Below are positions 1-8,359 of a DNA stretch of 64,000 nucleotides, piece after piece. A program made the position numbers and the translations under genes. Source of the stretch: JBBTDV01 sp038042605 (GTDB taxonomy: Bacteria; Bdellovibrionota; UBA1018); assembly GCA_964358645.1 (NCBI GenBank), contig CAYHPW010000001.1:107491-171490 (forward strand), in the 5' to 3' direction. Each line of letters begins with the position of its first letter. The stretch's first letter is position 1. Below the pieces are notes generated by a model. That model had not been told where the DNA came from. It did no database searches and saw nothing but the letters and a program-made list of their open reading frames with translations.

Positions 1-182
1 TAGTGCTTAACTCACCATGTATGGAACATTTATTCTTTAAAATTCAGCTCAATCTCCTCTGTTTTTTTGTTTATTATACCAGTTAGCTTGTCTTGCTAGG
101 TTATCCTTTTTAAAACTATTTTACTTCCACTTTTAATAAGCAGTTCGGTAATTGAGTCTATTAAGTTTTAGGAAATATTTTT

Positions 183-230
183 TTAAAAAATGGTCCTACC
201 CCACCGGCTCAACTGCCGTGGTCTTACACC
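183..230 (-). terminator. Probable rho-independent terminator of dnaN
   Basis: Read on the minus strand, downstream of the dnaN stop, a GC-rich hairpin (arms CCACGGC and GCCGGTGG with one bulge, loop of about six bases) is followed by a run of six T. This is the only GC-rich patch in the otherwise AT-rich first 255 bases. I see no gene in positions 1-180. Confidence 0.5.
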
Positions 231-255
231 AATCTGGTAATTTTTTTATTCCAAT

Positions 256-1362
256 TTAGATGCGCATTGGCATTATCACATATGTGTGATTTTGTTCTGA
301 TGATCCTCTGATTAAACCAGGACTCAATCTATCTTTTAAATTAAACTCTAAACTGTCTGCTTTTGTTACTGCTAGTAATTCTAAAAAATATTTAAAATTA
401 AATCCTATATCAAGAGATTCTCCGCTATAAGATATATCCATCTCTTCCCTTGCTTCACCCATATCTGGATTGCTTGATGATATTGTTAATACATTATTTT
501 GAAATACAAATCTTATTCCTCTGCTTTTTTCATTTGCAAGTAAGCTTACCCTCTTTAAGGCGGAATTAAACACTTCTGTTTCTATTTTAATAAGCTTATC
601 CATGTTTTGTGGGATAACTAATTTGTAATCGGGATATTCGGCATCTATTAATCGAACAAATAAGTAAGAACTATTATTTTTTATAAATATATACCCTTTT
701 TCAAATGAAAGGCCTATCGTTGAACCACTTTCAGACAGGAATTTTCTTATCTCATACAATCCTTTTTTAGGTATTATGATCCCTCTTTTAAGATCAGGAT
801 TTCCTGTAAAAACCTCCATGTCTACAAAAGATAACCTATGACCGTCTGTAGCGGTCATTCTCATTACATTGTTTTCAATATTTTCAAAATATACTCCATT
901 TAGGTGATATCTGGTTGCATCTGTAGAAATTGCAAATTGAGTTTTATCTATCATGTTTACTAAAGCTTCAGATCTGGCATCTATATATTTTTTTTCTTCA
1001 AATATTGGTAACGCCGGATAATCATCTGCTGGTAAGCTAACAATATTAAACCTTGATTTTTCACAAGTGATTTCTATCCAATTATTATCTTTTTTTATAA
1101 CATGAAGAGGCTTGTTAGGTAATTCACGTGCAATTTCAAAAAAATGCTTTGCTGAAAGAGTTATTTTACCTTCTTGTTCTATTTTTGCATTAATAACTAA
1201 TTTAATACCTACTTCAAGATCGGTTGCAGATAGAGAGATACTGTTTTCATTAGAGACACATAAAATATTTCCAAGAATTTGAATGGTATTCTTTTTTTCA
1301 ACAACGGACTGAATTTTTTGCAATGAATTAAAAAGAGCTTCACGCTCAACTGTAAATTTCAT
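256..1362 (-). CDS. dnaN: DNA polymerase III sliding clamp (beta subunit)
   Basis: The 368-residue product has the standard length and three-domain build of the bacterial beta clamp, which encircles DNA and tethers DNA polymerase III and other replication proteins. Family hallmarks are the N-terminal MKFTVERE strand, the central stretch around ATDGHRLS, and the C-terminal YVIMPMRI strand that helps form the partner-binding pocket. It starts with ATG. It sits next to the DnaA-box cluster at 1381-1900 but more than 9 kb from dnaA, unlike the common dnaA-dnaN pairing. A hairpin with a T run lies downstream. The assignment is secure; only the separation from dnaA is unusual. Confidence 0.97.
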   Translation of the reverse strand: MKFTVEREALFNSLQKIQSVVEKKNTIQILGNILCVSNENSISLSATDLEVGIKLVINAKIEQEGKITLSAKHFFEIARELPNKPLHVIKKDNNWIEITCEKSRFNIVSLPADDYPALPIFEEKKYIDARSEALVNMIDKTQFAISTDATRYHLNGVYFENIENNVMRMTATDGHRLSFVDMEVFTGNPDLKRGIIIPKKGLYEIRKFLSESGSTIGLSFEKGYIFIKNNSSYLFVRLIDAEYPDYKLVIPQNMDKLIKIETEVFNSALKRVSLLANEKSRGIRFVFQNNVLTISSSNPDMGEAREEMDISYSGESLDIGFNFKYFLELLAVTKADSLEFNLKDRLSPGLIRGSSEQNHTYVIMPMRI

Positions 1363-1380
1363 TAATTTCTCTCTTTATCC

Positions 1381-1900
1381 TCATTCATTACTAATTACTA
1401 GGAATTAGAATATTATATATAGTAGTATTAGTAGGGAATACCTATATGTGAATAACATTGTTATCATAATGTAATTATTGAAAAAAAGCTGTTAATAATT
1501 TTGGTGATAATTAGCGTTTAAAAGAGGATCTTTTTGTTGATAAAAAAAAATATAAATAGTTTGCTTGTTATCAACACAGTTTATTCACAGAGAAAGTCTT
1601 ATAAACGAAAATACAATATAAATTTACATGGACTTAGTTAGAAAATTTAATAATAAAATAACTTTAAGATTACTTATCAACAATAATTGATTGAATACGA
1701 CTGGTTTATAAGAATAAAAATATATTTAGTGAATGGATAAGTTGATAATAAACCATAACATATTAATTATATTATGGTTTATTACGGCTAACAAATAAAA
1801 AAAAGTGTGAATTATTTGTGTATAACTATTTATCTACTAGTTATTTTATAGATATCAACAAATATATCCACAAGTAGAGCCAACCCGATAATAATAGTAT
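1381..1900. other. Candidate chromosomal replication origin (oriC)
   Basis: This gene-free, very AT-rich stretch between dnaN and the acyl-CoA mutase operon holds many DnaA-box-like nonamers. Exact TTATNCACA matches on either strand lie at 1447-1455, 1581-1589 and 1817-1825. One-mismatch forms (TTATCAACA, ATATCCACA and similar) lie at 1535-1543, 1568-1576, 1674-1682, 1740-1748 and 1864-1872. ATATCAACA at 1852-1860 is weaker. Long A/T runs around 1760-1815 could be an unwinding element. The density is far above chance by eye. The intergenic space just upstream of dnaA (10778-10878) has no comparable cluster. Origin function is inferred. Confidence 0.75.
1746..1784. repeat. 13-bp perfect inverted repeat inside the candidate origin
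   Basis: TAATAAACCATAA at 1746-1758 is mirrored exactly by TTATGGTTTATTA at 1772-1784 across a 13-base AT-only-plus-one-C spacer. It lies among the DnaA-box-like sites and has no T run that would make it a typical terminator. It could be a protein-binding or cruciform-forming element of the origin; the role is not known. Confidence 0.7.
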
Positions 1901-1904
1901 AATT

Positions 1905-2318
1905 TTAATCAGCAAGGATTGTGTGTATATAGTTTACTATTGAGCTCAAACTTGTTCCTGGTGTGAAAACTTCATTTACCCCATTGTCTTTTAAAAACTT
2001 AATGTCTTCTTCTGGAATAATTCCACCAACAAGCAATATAGCATCTTGTAATCCCGCCTTTTTAAGACCCTCTGAAATCATTGGAACAAGAGCATTGTGG
2101 GCCCCGGAAAGGATACTAACCGCAACTACATTAACATCTTCCTGAATAGCGGTATTAACAATCATATCAGGTGTTTGATGAAGACCTGTATATATAACTT
2201 CAAAACCAGCGTCGCGCAGAGCTCTTGCAATGACTTTTGCACCACGGTCATGACCATCCAATCCAGGCTTTGCAACCAACACGCGGATTTTATTTTTTAT
2301 TTTTTTTTTGATAAGCAT
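1905..2318 (-). CDS. B12-binding small subunit of acyl-CoA mutase
   Basis: The 137-residue protein is a stand-alone cobalamin-binding domain of the methylmalonyl/isobutyryl-CoA mutase type. The DGHDRG motif near residue 22 supplies the His that replaces the lower ligand of B12, and VSILSGAH and VGGIIP are the other cofactor-contact loops. It follows the large subunit by two bases and is the last gene of a five-gene minus-strand operon. Two-subunit mutases with a domain of this size occur for methylmalonyl-CoA, isobutyryl-CoA and 2-hydroxyisobutyryl-CoA; this subunit does not decide the substrate. Confidence 0.9.
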   Translation of the reverse strand: MLIKKKIKNKIRVLVAKPGLDGHDRGAKVIARALRDAGFEVIYTGLHQTPDMIVNTAIQEDVNVVAVSILSGAHNALVPMISEGLKKAGLQDAILLVGGIIPEEDIKFLKDNGVNEVFTPGTSLSSIVNYIHTILAD

Positions 2319-2320
2319 TT

Positions 2321-4003
2321 TTAGAATGTCCTCTGTTCTTTGTATTGTCCAAACACCTTACGAAGGACATCACAAATTTCTTGTAAGGTTGCATATTTTT
2401 TTACTGCACTTATAATTGGTTCAACAAGATTATCACCACTACTTGCTGCTTTAGCGATACCAGTTAAAGACAGCAATACATCTGTATTTGAGCGACGGTT
2501 TTTAAGCGCAGCAAGGCGGGAAACTTGTTGGTGTTCAATAGACTTGTCAATATAAAGAGTATTAATTTGTTGTGAATTTTTAGTTGTCTTATACTTATTC
2601 ATTCCAACCATTATTTTTTTATTTTCTTCTAAAAGACGTTGAAAATGATAAGCGCTATTTGAAATCTCTATTTGTGGAAACCCAGCTTCGATTGCTGCTA
2701 CCATTCCACCCATTTTAGCTATCTTGTTGAGATATTTTTCCGCTTCTTGTTCCATTTTAGTTGTGAGTGATTCCATGAAATATGATCCACCAAAAGGATC
2801 AACTACATTAGCAACGCCACTTTCTTCTGCTAAAATTTGCTGAGTGCGGAGAGCTATCATTACAGATTCGTCTGTCGGTAGGGCGAGTGTTTCATCCATG
2901 CTATTTGTATGCAACGAATTAGTTCCACCCAGAACGGCCGCCAGACCTTGAATTGCTACGCGGACAATATTATTGTGTGGTTGTTGAGCAGTCAGTGAAA
3001 CGCCCGCGGTTTGTGCATGAGTTCTCAACATGCATGATTTTGGATCCTTAGGGTCGTATTTATCACGAATAAGTCTGGCCCACAGTCTGCGTGCAGCGCG
3101 GAATTTTGCTATTTCTTCAAAAAAATCGTTATGAACATCAAAGAAAAAAGACAACCTTGGAGCAAATTCATCGATACTCAAGCCGCGTTCTATACATGCA
3201 TCAACATAAGCAAGTCCATTGGCAATTGTAAATGCTAACTCTTGTATAGCGGTCGCCCCAGCCTCACGTATATGATAACCACTGATGCTTATTGTATTCC
3301 AATTAGGGTAGTACTTTGTTGCATTTTCAATTGTATCAACAACTAAACGTACTGCTGGTGTTATTGGGAAAAGCCATTCTTTTTGAGCGATGTACTCCTT
3401 TAAAATATCATTTTGTAGCGTTCCACGGACCTTTTCTCTAGGGACACCTTTTTTTTCAGCAACTGCTAAATACATTGCAAGAATAACTATCGCTGGGCCA
3501 TTAATAGTCATAGAAGTGGTGACTTCCCCTAGCGGTATCCCGTCAAATAATCTTTCCATATCTTCAAGTGAAGAAACAGAAACACCGCACTTTCCGACTT
3601 CTCCTTTTCCAAGAGGACTATCAGCATCATAACCCATTAAGGTAGGCATATCGAAAGCTACAGAAAGACCTGTTTGTCCATGTTGGAGAAGAAGTTTAAA
3701 CCGTTCATTAGTTTTTTCCGCTGTAGCAAAACCAGCAAATTGGCGCATCGTCCAAAGCCTGCCGCGGTACATGTTGTAATAAACTCCACGTGTATATGGA
3801 AATTCTCCAGGAAACCCGAGATCGCGGAGGTAATTAAAATGCATATCCGCTAAATCATCAGGGGAGTTTAATAATGGAATGCTCATATCACTCCATGTTG
3901 TAAACGACCCTGGTCTTATGGAATTTTGATCCTCAGATTTTTTAAGTCTAGTTTCCCACTCCGTTTTTGCTTTACGGATAGCACTCAGCTCTTCATTAAA
4001 CAT
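2321..4003 (-). CDS. Acyl-CoA mutase large subunit (methylmalonyl- or isobutyryl-CoA type)
   Basis: The 560-residue product is the substrate-binding TIM-barrel subunit of an adenosylcobalamin-dependent acyl-CoA mutase. Visible landmarks are [12 protein letters not shown] near residue 71 with Tyr75, the conserved barrel segment [19 protein letters not shown] with His244, and [13 protein letters not shown]. At the place where methylmalonyl-CoA mutases carry the carboxylate-binding Arg (Arg207 in the Propionibacterium enzyme), this protein reads [10 protein letters not shown] with Gln207, as in isobutyryl-CoA mutases. Tyr75 is of the methylmalonyl type, so the signature is mixed. Neighbours are acyl-CoA dehydrogenase, crotonase and hydroxyacyl-CoA dehydrogenase, which suits a C4 acyl-CoA substrate. 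Family is certain, substrate open. Confidence 0.9.
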   Translation of the reverse strand: MFNEELSAIRKAKTEWETRLKKSEDQNSIRPGSFTTWSDMSIPLLNSPDDLADMHFNYLRDLGFPGEFPYTRGVYYNMYRGRLWTMRQFAGFATAEKTNERFKLLLQHGQTGLSVAFDMPTLMGYDADSPLGKGEVGKCGVSVSSLEDMERLFDGIPLGEVTTSMTINGPAIVILAMYLAVAEKKGVPREKVRGTLQNDILKEYIAQKEWLFPITPAVRLVVDTIENATKYYPNWNTISISGYHIREAGATAIQELAFTIANGLAYVDACIERGLSIDEFAPRLSFFFDVHNDFFEEIAKFRAARRLWARLIRDKYDPKDPKSCMLRTHAQTAGVSLTAQQPHNNIVRVAIQGLAAVLGGTNSLHTNSMDETLALPTDESVMIALRTQQILAEESGVANVVDPFGGSYFMESLTTKMEQEAEKYLNKIAKMGGMVAAIEAGFPQIEISNSAYHFQRLLEENKKIMVGMNKYKTTKNSQQINTLYIDKSIEHQQVSRLAALKNRRSNTDVLLSLTGIAKAASSGDNLVEPIISAVKKYATLQEICDVLRKVFGQYKEQRTF

Positions 4004-4037
4004 TTAGTTACTCCCGTAAGTAAGACAGCACATAACT

Positions 4038-5201
4038 CTAAGAGTTATTGGCCAATTCTTGTGCAGCAATTACTATTCTTTGTATTTCTGAGGTTCCTTC
4101 ATAAAGTTCTGTTATTTTTGCATCACGAAAGTTTCGTTCCACAATATATTCCTTTGTGTAACCATAGCCACCATGGACTTGTATTGCTTTAGTGGTTATC
4201 CACATAGCGGCTTCTGATGCTGCCAGCTTAGCCATAGCAGCAGCCTTCGTATAGTTTTGGCCATAGTCCTTCAATTTTGATGCATGCCAGGTCAATAATC
4301 TAGCCGCTTGTAGTTTAGTTGCCATATCAGCTATGAAAAACTGAATTGCTTGAAGTTTAGCAATTGGCGCCCCGAATTGTTCTCTCTCTGTTGAAAAATT
4401 TTTTGAAGCATCAAGAGCACATCTAGCAATGCCAAGCGCTTGAGCGGCGATGCCGATTCTTCCACCATCAAGTGTTGATAGAGCAATTTTTAATCCTTGA
4501 CCCTCACACCCGAGAAGACATTCTTTAGGTACAAATACATCATCAAAAAATAATTGAGCGGTTGATGAAGCTGTAATTCCAAGCTTATCTTCTAGTTTTG
4601 AAACCTGAAAGCCCGGGCTTTTAGTATCAACGATAAAAGCACAAATCCCTTTATGACCCAGCGTTTTATCTATTGTAGCAAACAATATACATACATCAGC
4701 CTCTTTACCATTTGTGATCCAGTTTTTTGTGCCCCGAATTTTATATCCCCCAGCGGATTTAATTGCTTGGCATTTTAATCCGGCTGGGTCAGAGCCATGG
4801 CCAGGTTCGGACAAGGCAAAGCAGCCTAGCTTTTCACCTCTTGCTAAAGGGATTAAAAAAGATTTTTTTTGGTAATCATTTCCAAAAGCATTCAATGGAT
4901 AGCACACTAATGAATTGTTAACAGACATAATCACAGCAGTTGAAGCGCACGCAGCGGCTACTTCTTCCATTGCCATTACATATGAGACACAATCCATACC
5001 AGCCCCACCCCATTGTTCGGGCACCATCATACCCATTAACCCCATCTGGCCTAATTGCTGGATTATTTCAGACGGAAATCTGCCATCCGAGTCGAGTTCG
5101 TGCGCCTTAGGGGCTATTTCCGCCTTTGAGAATGCATGGACTTGTTCAATCAACATCCTTTTAGATTCGTCTGTTTCTGGCCAATCATTAATTGGAGTCA
5201 T
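4038..5201 (-). CDS. Acyl-CoA dehydrogenase (butyryl-CoA type)
   Basis: The 387-residue flavoprotein has the normal length of the short-chain acyl-CoA dehydrogenase family, which oxidises an acyl-CoA to the trans-2-enoyl-CoA using FAD. Signature segments are CFALSEPGHGSDP, the GTKNWITNG loop that packs on FAD, and the C-terminal QVHGGYGYTKEY with LYEGTSEIQR, where the Glu of YEGTSE is the expected catalytic base. It overlaps the start of the upstream crotonase gene by four bases (ATGA), so the two are translationally coupled. With crotonase and hydroxyacyl-CoA dehydrogenase it forms a beta-oxidation module. Exact chain length cannot be read from the sequence. Confidence 0.93.
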   Translation of the reverse strand: MTPINDWPETDESKRMLIEQVHAFSKAEIAPKAHELDSDGRFPSEIIQQLGQMGLMGMMVPEQWGGAGMDCVSYVMAMEEVAAACASTAVIMSVNNSLVCYPLNAFGNDYQKKSFLIPLARGEKLGCFALSEPGHGSDPAGLKCQAIKSAGGYKIRGTKNWITNGKEADVCILFATIDKTLGHKGICAFIVDTKSPGFQVSKLEDKLGITASSTAQLFFDDVFVPKECLLGCEGQGLKIALSTLDGGRIGIAAQALGIARCALDASKNFSTEREQFGAPIAKLQAIQFFIADMATKLQAARLLTWHASKLKDYGQNYTKAAAMAKLAASEAAMWITTKAIQVHGGYGYTKEYIVERNFRDAKITELYEGTSEIQRIVIAAQELANNS

Positions 5202-6004
5202 ATTTGTCCTTGAAAAATTGGTTTTCTTTTCTCTAGGAAGGCATTCATGCCTTCCTTTTGATCATAACTACAGAAGAGTTGTCCAAAGGCCTGTACTTCG
5301 CCATCCAATTTAGAGTTAAGACCGGCTGTTTCAGAAAACTCATTCAAGAGTTGTTTTGCTCTAGCTACAGCGCTAGCGGACTGCATACTGATTGAACGCG
5401 CTATCTCTAATACACTTTGCATAAAACCTTCTATTGGAAGGACTCTATTCACAAGGCCAAACGAAAGAGCCTCTTTAGCGGATATTTTTTTACCGGAATA
5501 AATAAGCTCTTTTGCTCGTGGCAAGCCAATAAATTTAGGCAGTCTAAATGTTGCGCCAAAACCTGGTATTACACCTAATCCAACCTCAGGTTGCCCAAAC
5601 ACGGCTTTTTCATTGGCTAGTATAAAATCGCAAGCCAAGGCCATTTCAGTCCCTCCACCAAGCGCATAGCCATTAACCGCAGCAATAGTTGGTTTGGGCA
5701 TTAACTCTAAAAGTTTAGCAACATCATGACCTAGCTGTGCAAACCGAACAGCTTCTGTTGCGCTCTTGTCTTTCATTTCAGCAATATCAGCACCAGCAAT
5801 AAACGCCTTATCGCCTGCGCCGGTAAGCACAACTACCCGTACATCAGGGTCTGATGCAAGGGCAGAAAGAATCTCTTTCATTTCAGAAAGAACAGCACTG
5901 TTCAGGGCATTTAAACTCTCTTGTCTTGAAATTTTTAGCACGACTATTTTTGGATCCACTCCTTCTAGAAGGAGGTATTTAAATTTCAATTTATTTAGAA
6001 TCAT
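5198..6004 (-). CDS. Enoyl-CoA hydratase (crotonase family)
   Basis: From the ATG at 6004 this gives 268 residues, the usual crotonase length; a longer reading from 6055 would run deep into the upstream gene. A G-rich stretch lies about nine bases before the chosen ATG. Crotonase features are the oxyanion-hole segment AFIAGADIAEM, the VNGYALGGGTEMALACDF loop, and FGQPEVGLGVIPGFGAT carrying the catalytic Glu. The enzyme hydrates crotonyl-CoA and similar enoyl-CoAs to 3-hydroxyacyl-CoA. It overlaps the preceding dehydrogenase gene by 14 bases and the next gene by four, within one operon. Confidence 0.92.
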   Translation of the reverse strand: MILNKLKFKYLLLEGVDPKIVVLKISRQESLNALNSAVLSEMKEILSALASDPDVRVVVLTGAGDKAFIAGADIAEMKDKSATEAVRFAQLGHDVAKLLELMPKPTIAAVNGYALGGGTEMALACDFILANEKAVFGQPEVGLGVIPGFGATFRLPKFIGLPRAKELIYSGKKISAKEALSFGLVNRVLPIEGFMQSVLEIARSISMQSASAVARAKQLLNEFSETAGLNSKLDGEVQAFGQLFCSYDQKEGMNAFLEKRKPIFQGQI

Positions 6005-6854
6005 AATTATAAAACCCCCGCCCAGATTTTTTCCCCAACCAACCAGCAGCGACATATTGTTTTAAAAGTGGGGACGGTCTATACCTCGGGTCACCCAGAC
6101 CTTCATGTAATACATTTAAAATAGCTAAGCATGTGTCTAGGCCGATAAAATCAGCAAGGGTAAGCGGTCCCATTGGTTGATTTGTTCCCAATTTCATCGC
6201 TGTGTCGATATCTTCGATGGACGCGACTCCTTCATATAACGCCGTTATTGCCTCATTAATCATAGGCATCAGGATCCGGTTTACCGTGAAGCCAGGCATA
6301 TCTTTAGCTTCTATAAATATTTTTCCCATTTTTTCTACAACAGAGCGTACCGTTGTAAAAGTTTCATCTGAAGTCTGGAGTCCTCGGATTCCTTCAACCA
6401 GCTTCATTAATGGAACTGGATTCATAAAGTGAACGCCCGCCACAAGATTAGGACGTTTGGTTTTTGCTGCAATAGCGGTAATGCTAATGGAAGAAGTGTT
6501 TGATGCAAGAATTACTGATGGAGATATAACTTCATCTAACTTTTTAAAAATGTCATATTTAAGCTCCGTCTTTTCTGTAACTGCCTCAATAACTAATTGA
6601 GCGGGCTTAAGGTCTAAGAGTGTATTTACCGGTTTAATTAATAACAATATTTGATCATACTCGTTTTTTTGTAATTTTCCCTTTTCAACCTGTTTTTGAA
6701 GCTGAAAAGATAGTTTACTTTTCCCTTTTTCAGCTATGTCTAAATTTATATCTGCTAGAAGAACCTCGAAGCCAGCTTGTGCTGCTGTTTGAGCAATACC
6801 GACCCCCATTTGCCCGGCTCCAAGGATGCCTATTTTGTTAATGGTTAAATTCAT
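5991..6854 (-). CDS. 3-hydroxybutyryl-CoA dehydrogenase
   Basis: The 287-residue product matches the short single-function 3-hydroxyacyl-CoA dehydrogenases that interconvert acetoacetyl-CoA and 3-hydroxybutyryl-CoA with a nicotinamide cofactor. The N-terminal GILGAGQMGVGIAQ is the Rossmann dinucleotide loop, and HFMNPVPLMKLVEG carries the catalytic His of the family. ASNTSSISIT and the C-terminal KSGRGFYNY are also typical. It is the first gene of the acyl-CoA operon running from 6854 down to 1905. Together the operon could carry butyryl-CoA to acetoacetyl-CoA or the reverse. No thiolase is present in the window. Confidence 0.93.
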   Translation of the reverse strand: MNLTINKIGILGAGQMGVGIAQTAAQAGFEVLLADINLDIAEKGKSKLSFQLQKQVEKGKLQKNEYDQILLLIKPVNTLLDLKPAQLVIEAVTEKTELKYDIFKKLDEVISPSVILASNTSSISITAIAAKTKRPNLVAGVHFMNPVPLMKLVEGIRGLQTSDETFTTVRSVVEKMGKIFIEAKDMPGFTVNRILMPMINEAITALYEGVASIEDIDTAMKLGTNQPMGPLTLADFIGLDTCLAILNVLHEGLGDPRYRPSPLLKQYVAAGWLGKKSGRGFYNYDSK

Positions 6855-6919
6855 ATTAACAGCCTCCTTTTTTCACACGTCTTTGCTGTAATATAAGTAA
6901 GCACCTCACTAAACAAGTA

Positions 6920-8359
6920 TCATTTGCCAATACAAAACTGCGAAAAAATAGCCTCCAAAATTTCATCTGGCAATAAATCTCCTATAAGGGGGCCTAAGGC
7001 GTAACGAGCTTGTCTAATATCAGAGGCGAATAAGTCAAATTCATGGATTGTTCTTGCGCGGTACAAGTGCTCAAGTGAGACTCGCACGGCATTTTCTTGT
7101 TCTGGGCGAGTTAGAAGTAATTCATCATTGCTATTTGGAAGCCAGCGTCCACAAAAGTCTGCAATTTTGTAAATTGCATCTGAAATGCCATCACCCGTTA
7201 GTGCTGAAGTAGCAACCCAAGTATTAATATTAAAAAATACACGAACTTTAGCTGTTACTGATGATAGGGAACCTTTAATAAGATCACATTTGGACAATAT
7301 TCCTATAGTCTTATTTACCGGTTTACCTAAAGCATCCCATTGTTCAAGTGTGGAAGCGAGATATCTCGCGGATGATTTTGATGCATCAACCACTAAAATA
7401 AGCAAGTCAGCTTCGGAGGCGGCTGTTATTGCTCGCTCTACACCATGACGTTCTGCTTTATTAGTCTTAACTCTTAGTCCTGCTGTATCATGAAGGTGGA
7501 TAGTAATAGTTTGCTTGTCGGTATTTATTGTAAAGAATTCACTAACCACATCTCGCGTGGTTCCGGGCATTTCTGATATAATAGAACGGTCTTCTCCAAG
7601 TAAAGAGTTGAAGAAACTTGACTTGCCGGCATTTGGCAGACCGATTAATGCGACAGAAATACCTTCTTGTATCCTACGTCCGCGTTCGTAGCCAGCATAG
7701 AGAGTTTCCAGAATTCTAATTAGGTGATCGAGTTTGGTTTTTATAGAAGAAAGGGAAAATTCGTCAATAGATTGATCAGAAAAATCTATATTTGCCTCCG
7801 TAATAATAGAGAGCTGCTTCAACTCTTCTGCAATGGATTCAAGAATAACTTGTTGTTTTCTAGAAAGCTTACTTAGCGCCAGCGAAACAGCATTATCGTT
7901 AGGGGCGGATAGCAGATCAGCGACAGCTTGGGCTTGTAGTAGCGTCATTTTTCCGTTACGTACAGCGCGAAAGCTGAATTCCCCAGGGAGTGCCTGCCGG
8001 ATCCCGATATCAAGGAGTGTTTCCATTAATGAATTAGCTATATAGGATCCCCCATGAAATTGAATTTCAGTAACATCTTCACCAGTAAAGCTAGAAGGGC
8101 CCTTAAAATATACAATCATCGCCCGATCTATTTTTTTTCCATTTTTATTAAACAGATCAGCAAGAATCATTTTTTTTTGATCTTTAGGTAAAGATTTTTT
8201 AGTTAATTTAATAAGAGTCTCATGAGCGGCTGGCCCGCTAATCCGGATTATTCCTATAACCCCACCGGCAGGGGTAGCAAGCGCTGCAATTGTGTCATCT
8301 GAAAAATATGAATGAGAAAAACTTTTATTATTTTGCTTGAGCGACCACCGGCGTGACAT
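6920..8359 (-). CDS. mnmE: tRNA modification GTPase MnmE
   Basis: MnmE works with MnmG to place the (carboxymethyl)aminomethyl group on the wobble uridine of several tRNAs. The protein has the N-terminal tetrahydrofolate-binding domain (TIAALATPAGG, then GEFSFRAVRNGK), a G domain with P-loop GLPNAGKSS near residue 240, the DTAGL switch and SKCD in place of NKxD, and the family's final CIGK with its essential Cys. I chose the ATG at 8359 (479 residues) because AGGTGG lies a few bases upstream; a GTG at 8368 is also possible. The gene overlaps the end of yidC by 32 bases. MnmG is encoded at 15830 in this window. Confidence 0.95.
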   Translation of the reverse strand: MSRRWSLKQNNKSFSHSYFSDDTIAALATPAGGVIGIIRISGPAAHETLIKLTKKSLPKDQKKMILADLFNKNGKKIDRAMIVYFKGPSSFTGEDVTEIQFHGGSYIANSLMETLLDIGIRQALPGEFSFRAVRNGKMTLLQAQAVADLLSAPNDNAVSLALSKLSRKQQVILESIAEELKQLSIITEANIDFSDQSIDEFSLSSIKTKLDHLIRILETLYAGYERGRRIQEGISVALIGLPNAGKSSFFNSLLGEDRSIISEMPGTTRDVVSEFFTINTDKQTITIHLHDTAGLRVKTNKAERHGVERAITAASEADLLILVVDASKSSARYLASTLEQWDALGKPVNKTIGILSKCDLIKGSLSSVTAKVRVFFNINTWVATSALTGDGISDAIYKIADFCGRWLPNSNDELLLTRPEQENAVRVSLEHLYRARTIHEFDLFASDIRQARYALGPLIGDLLPDEILEAIFSQFCIGK

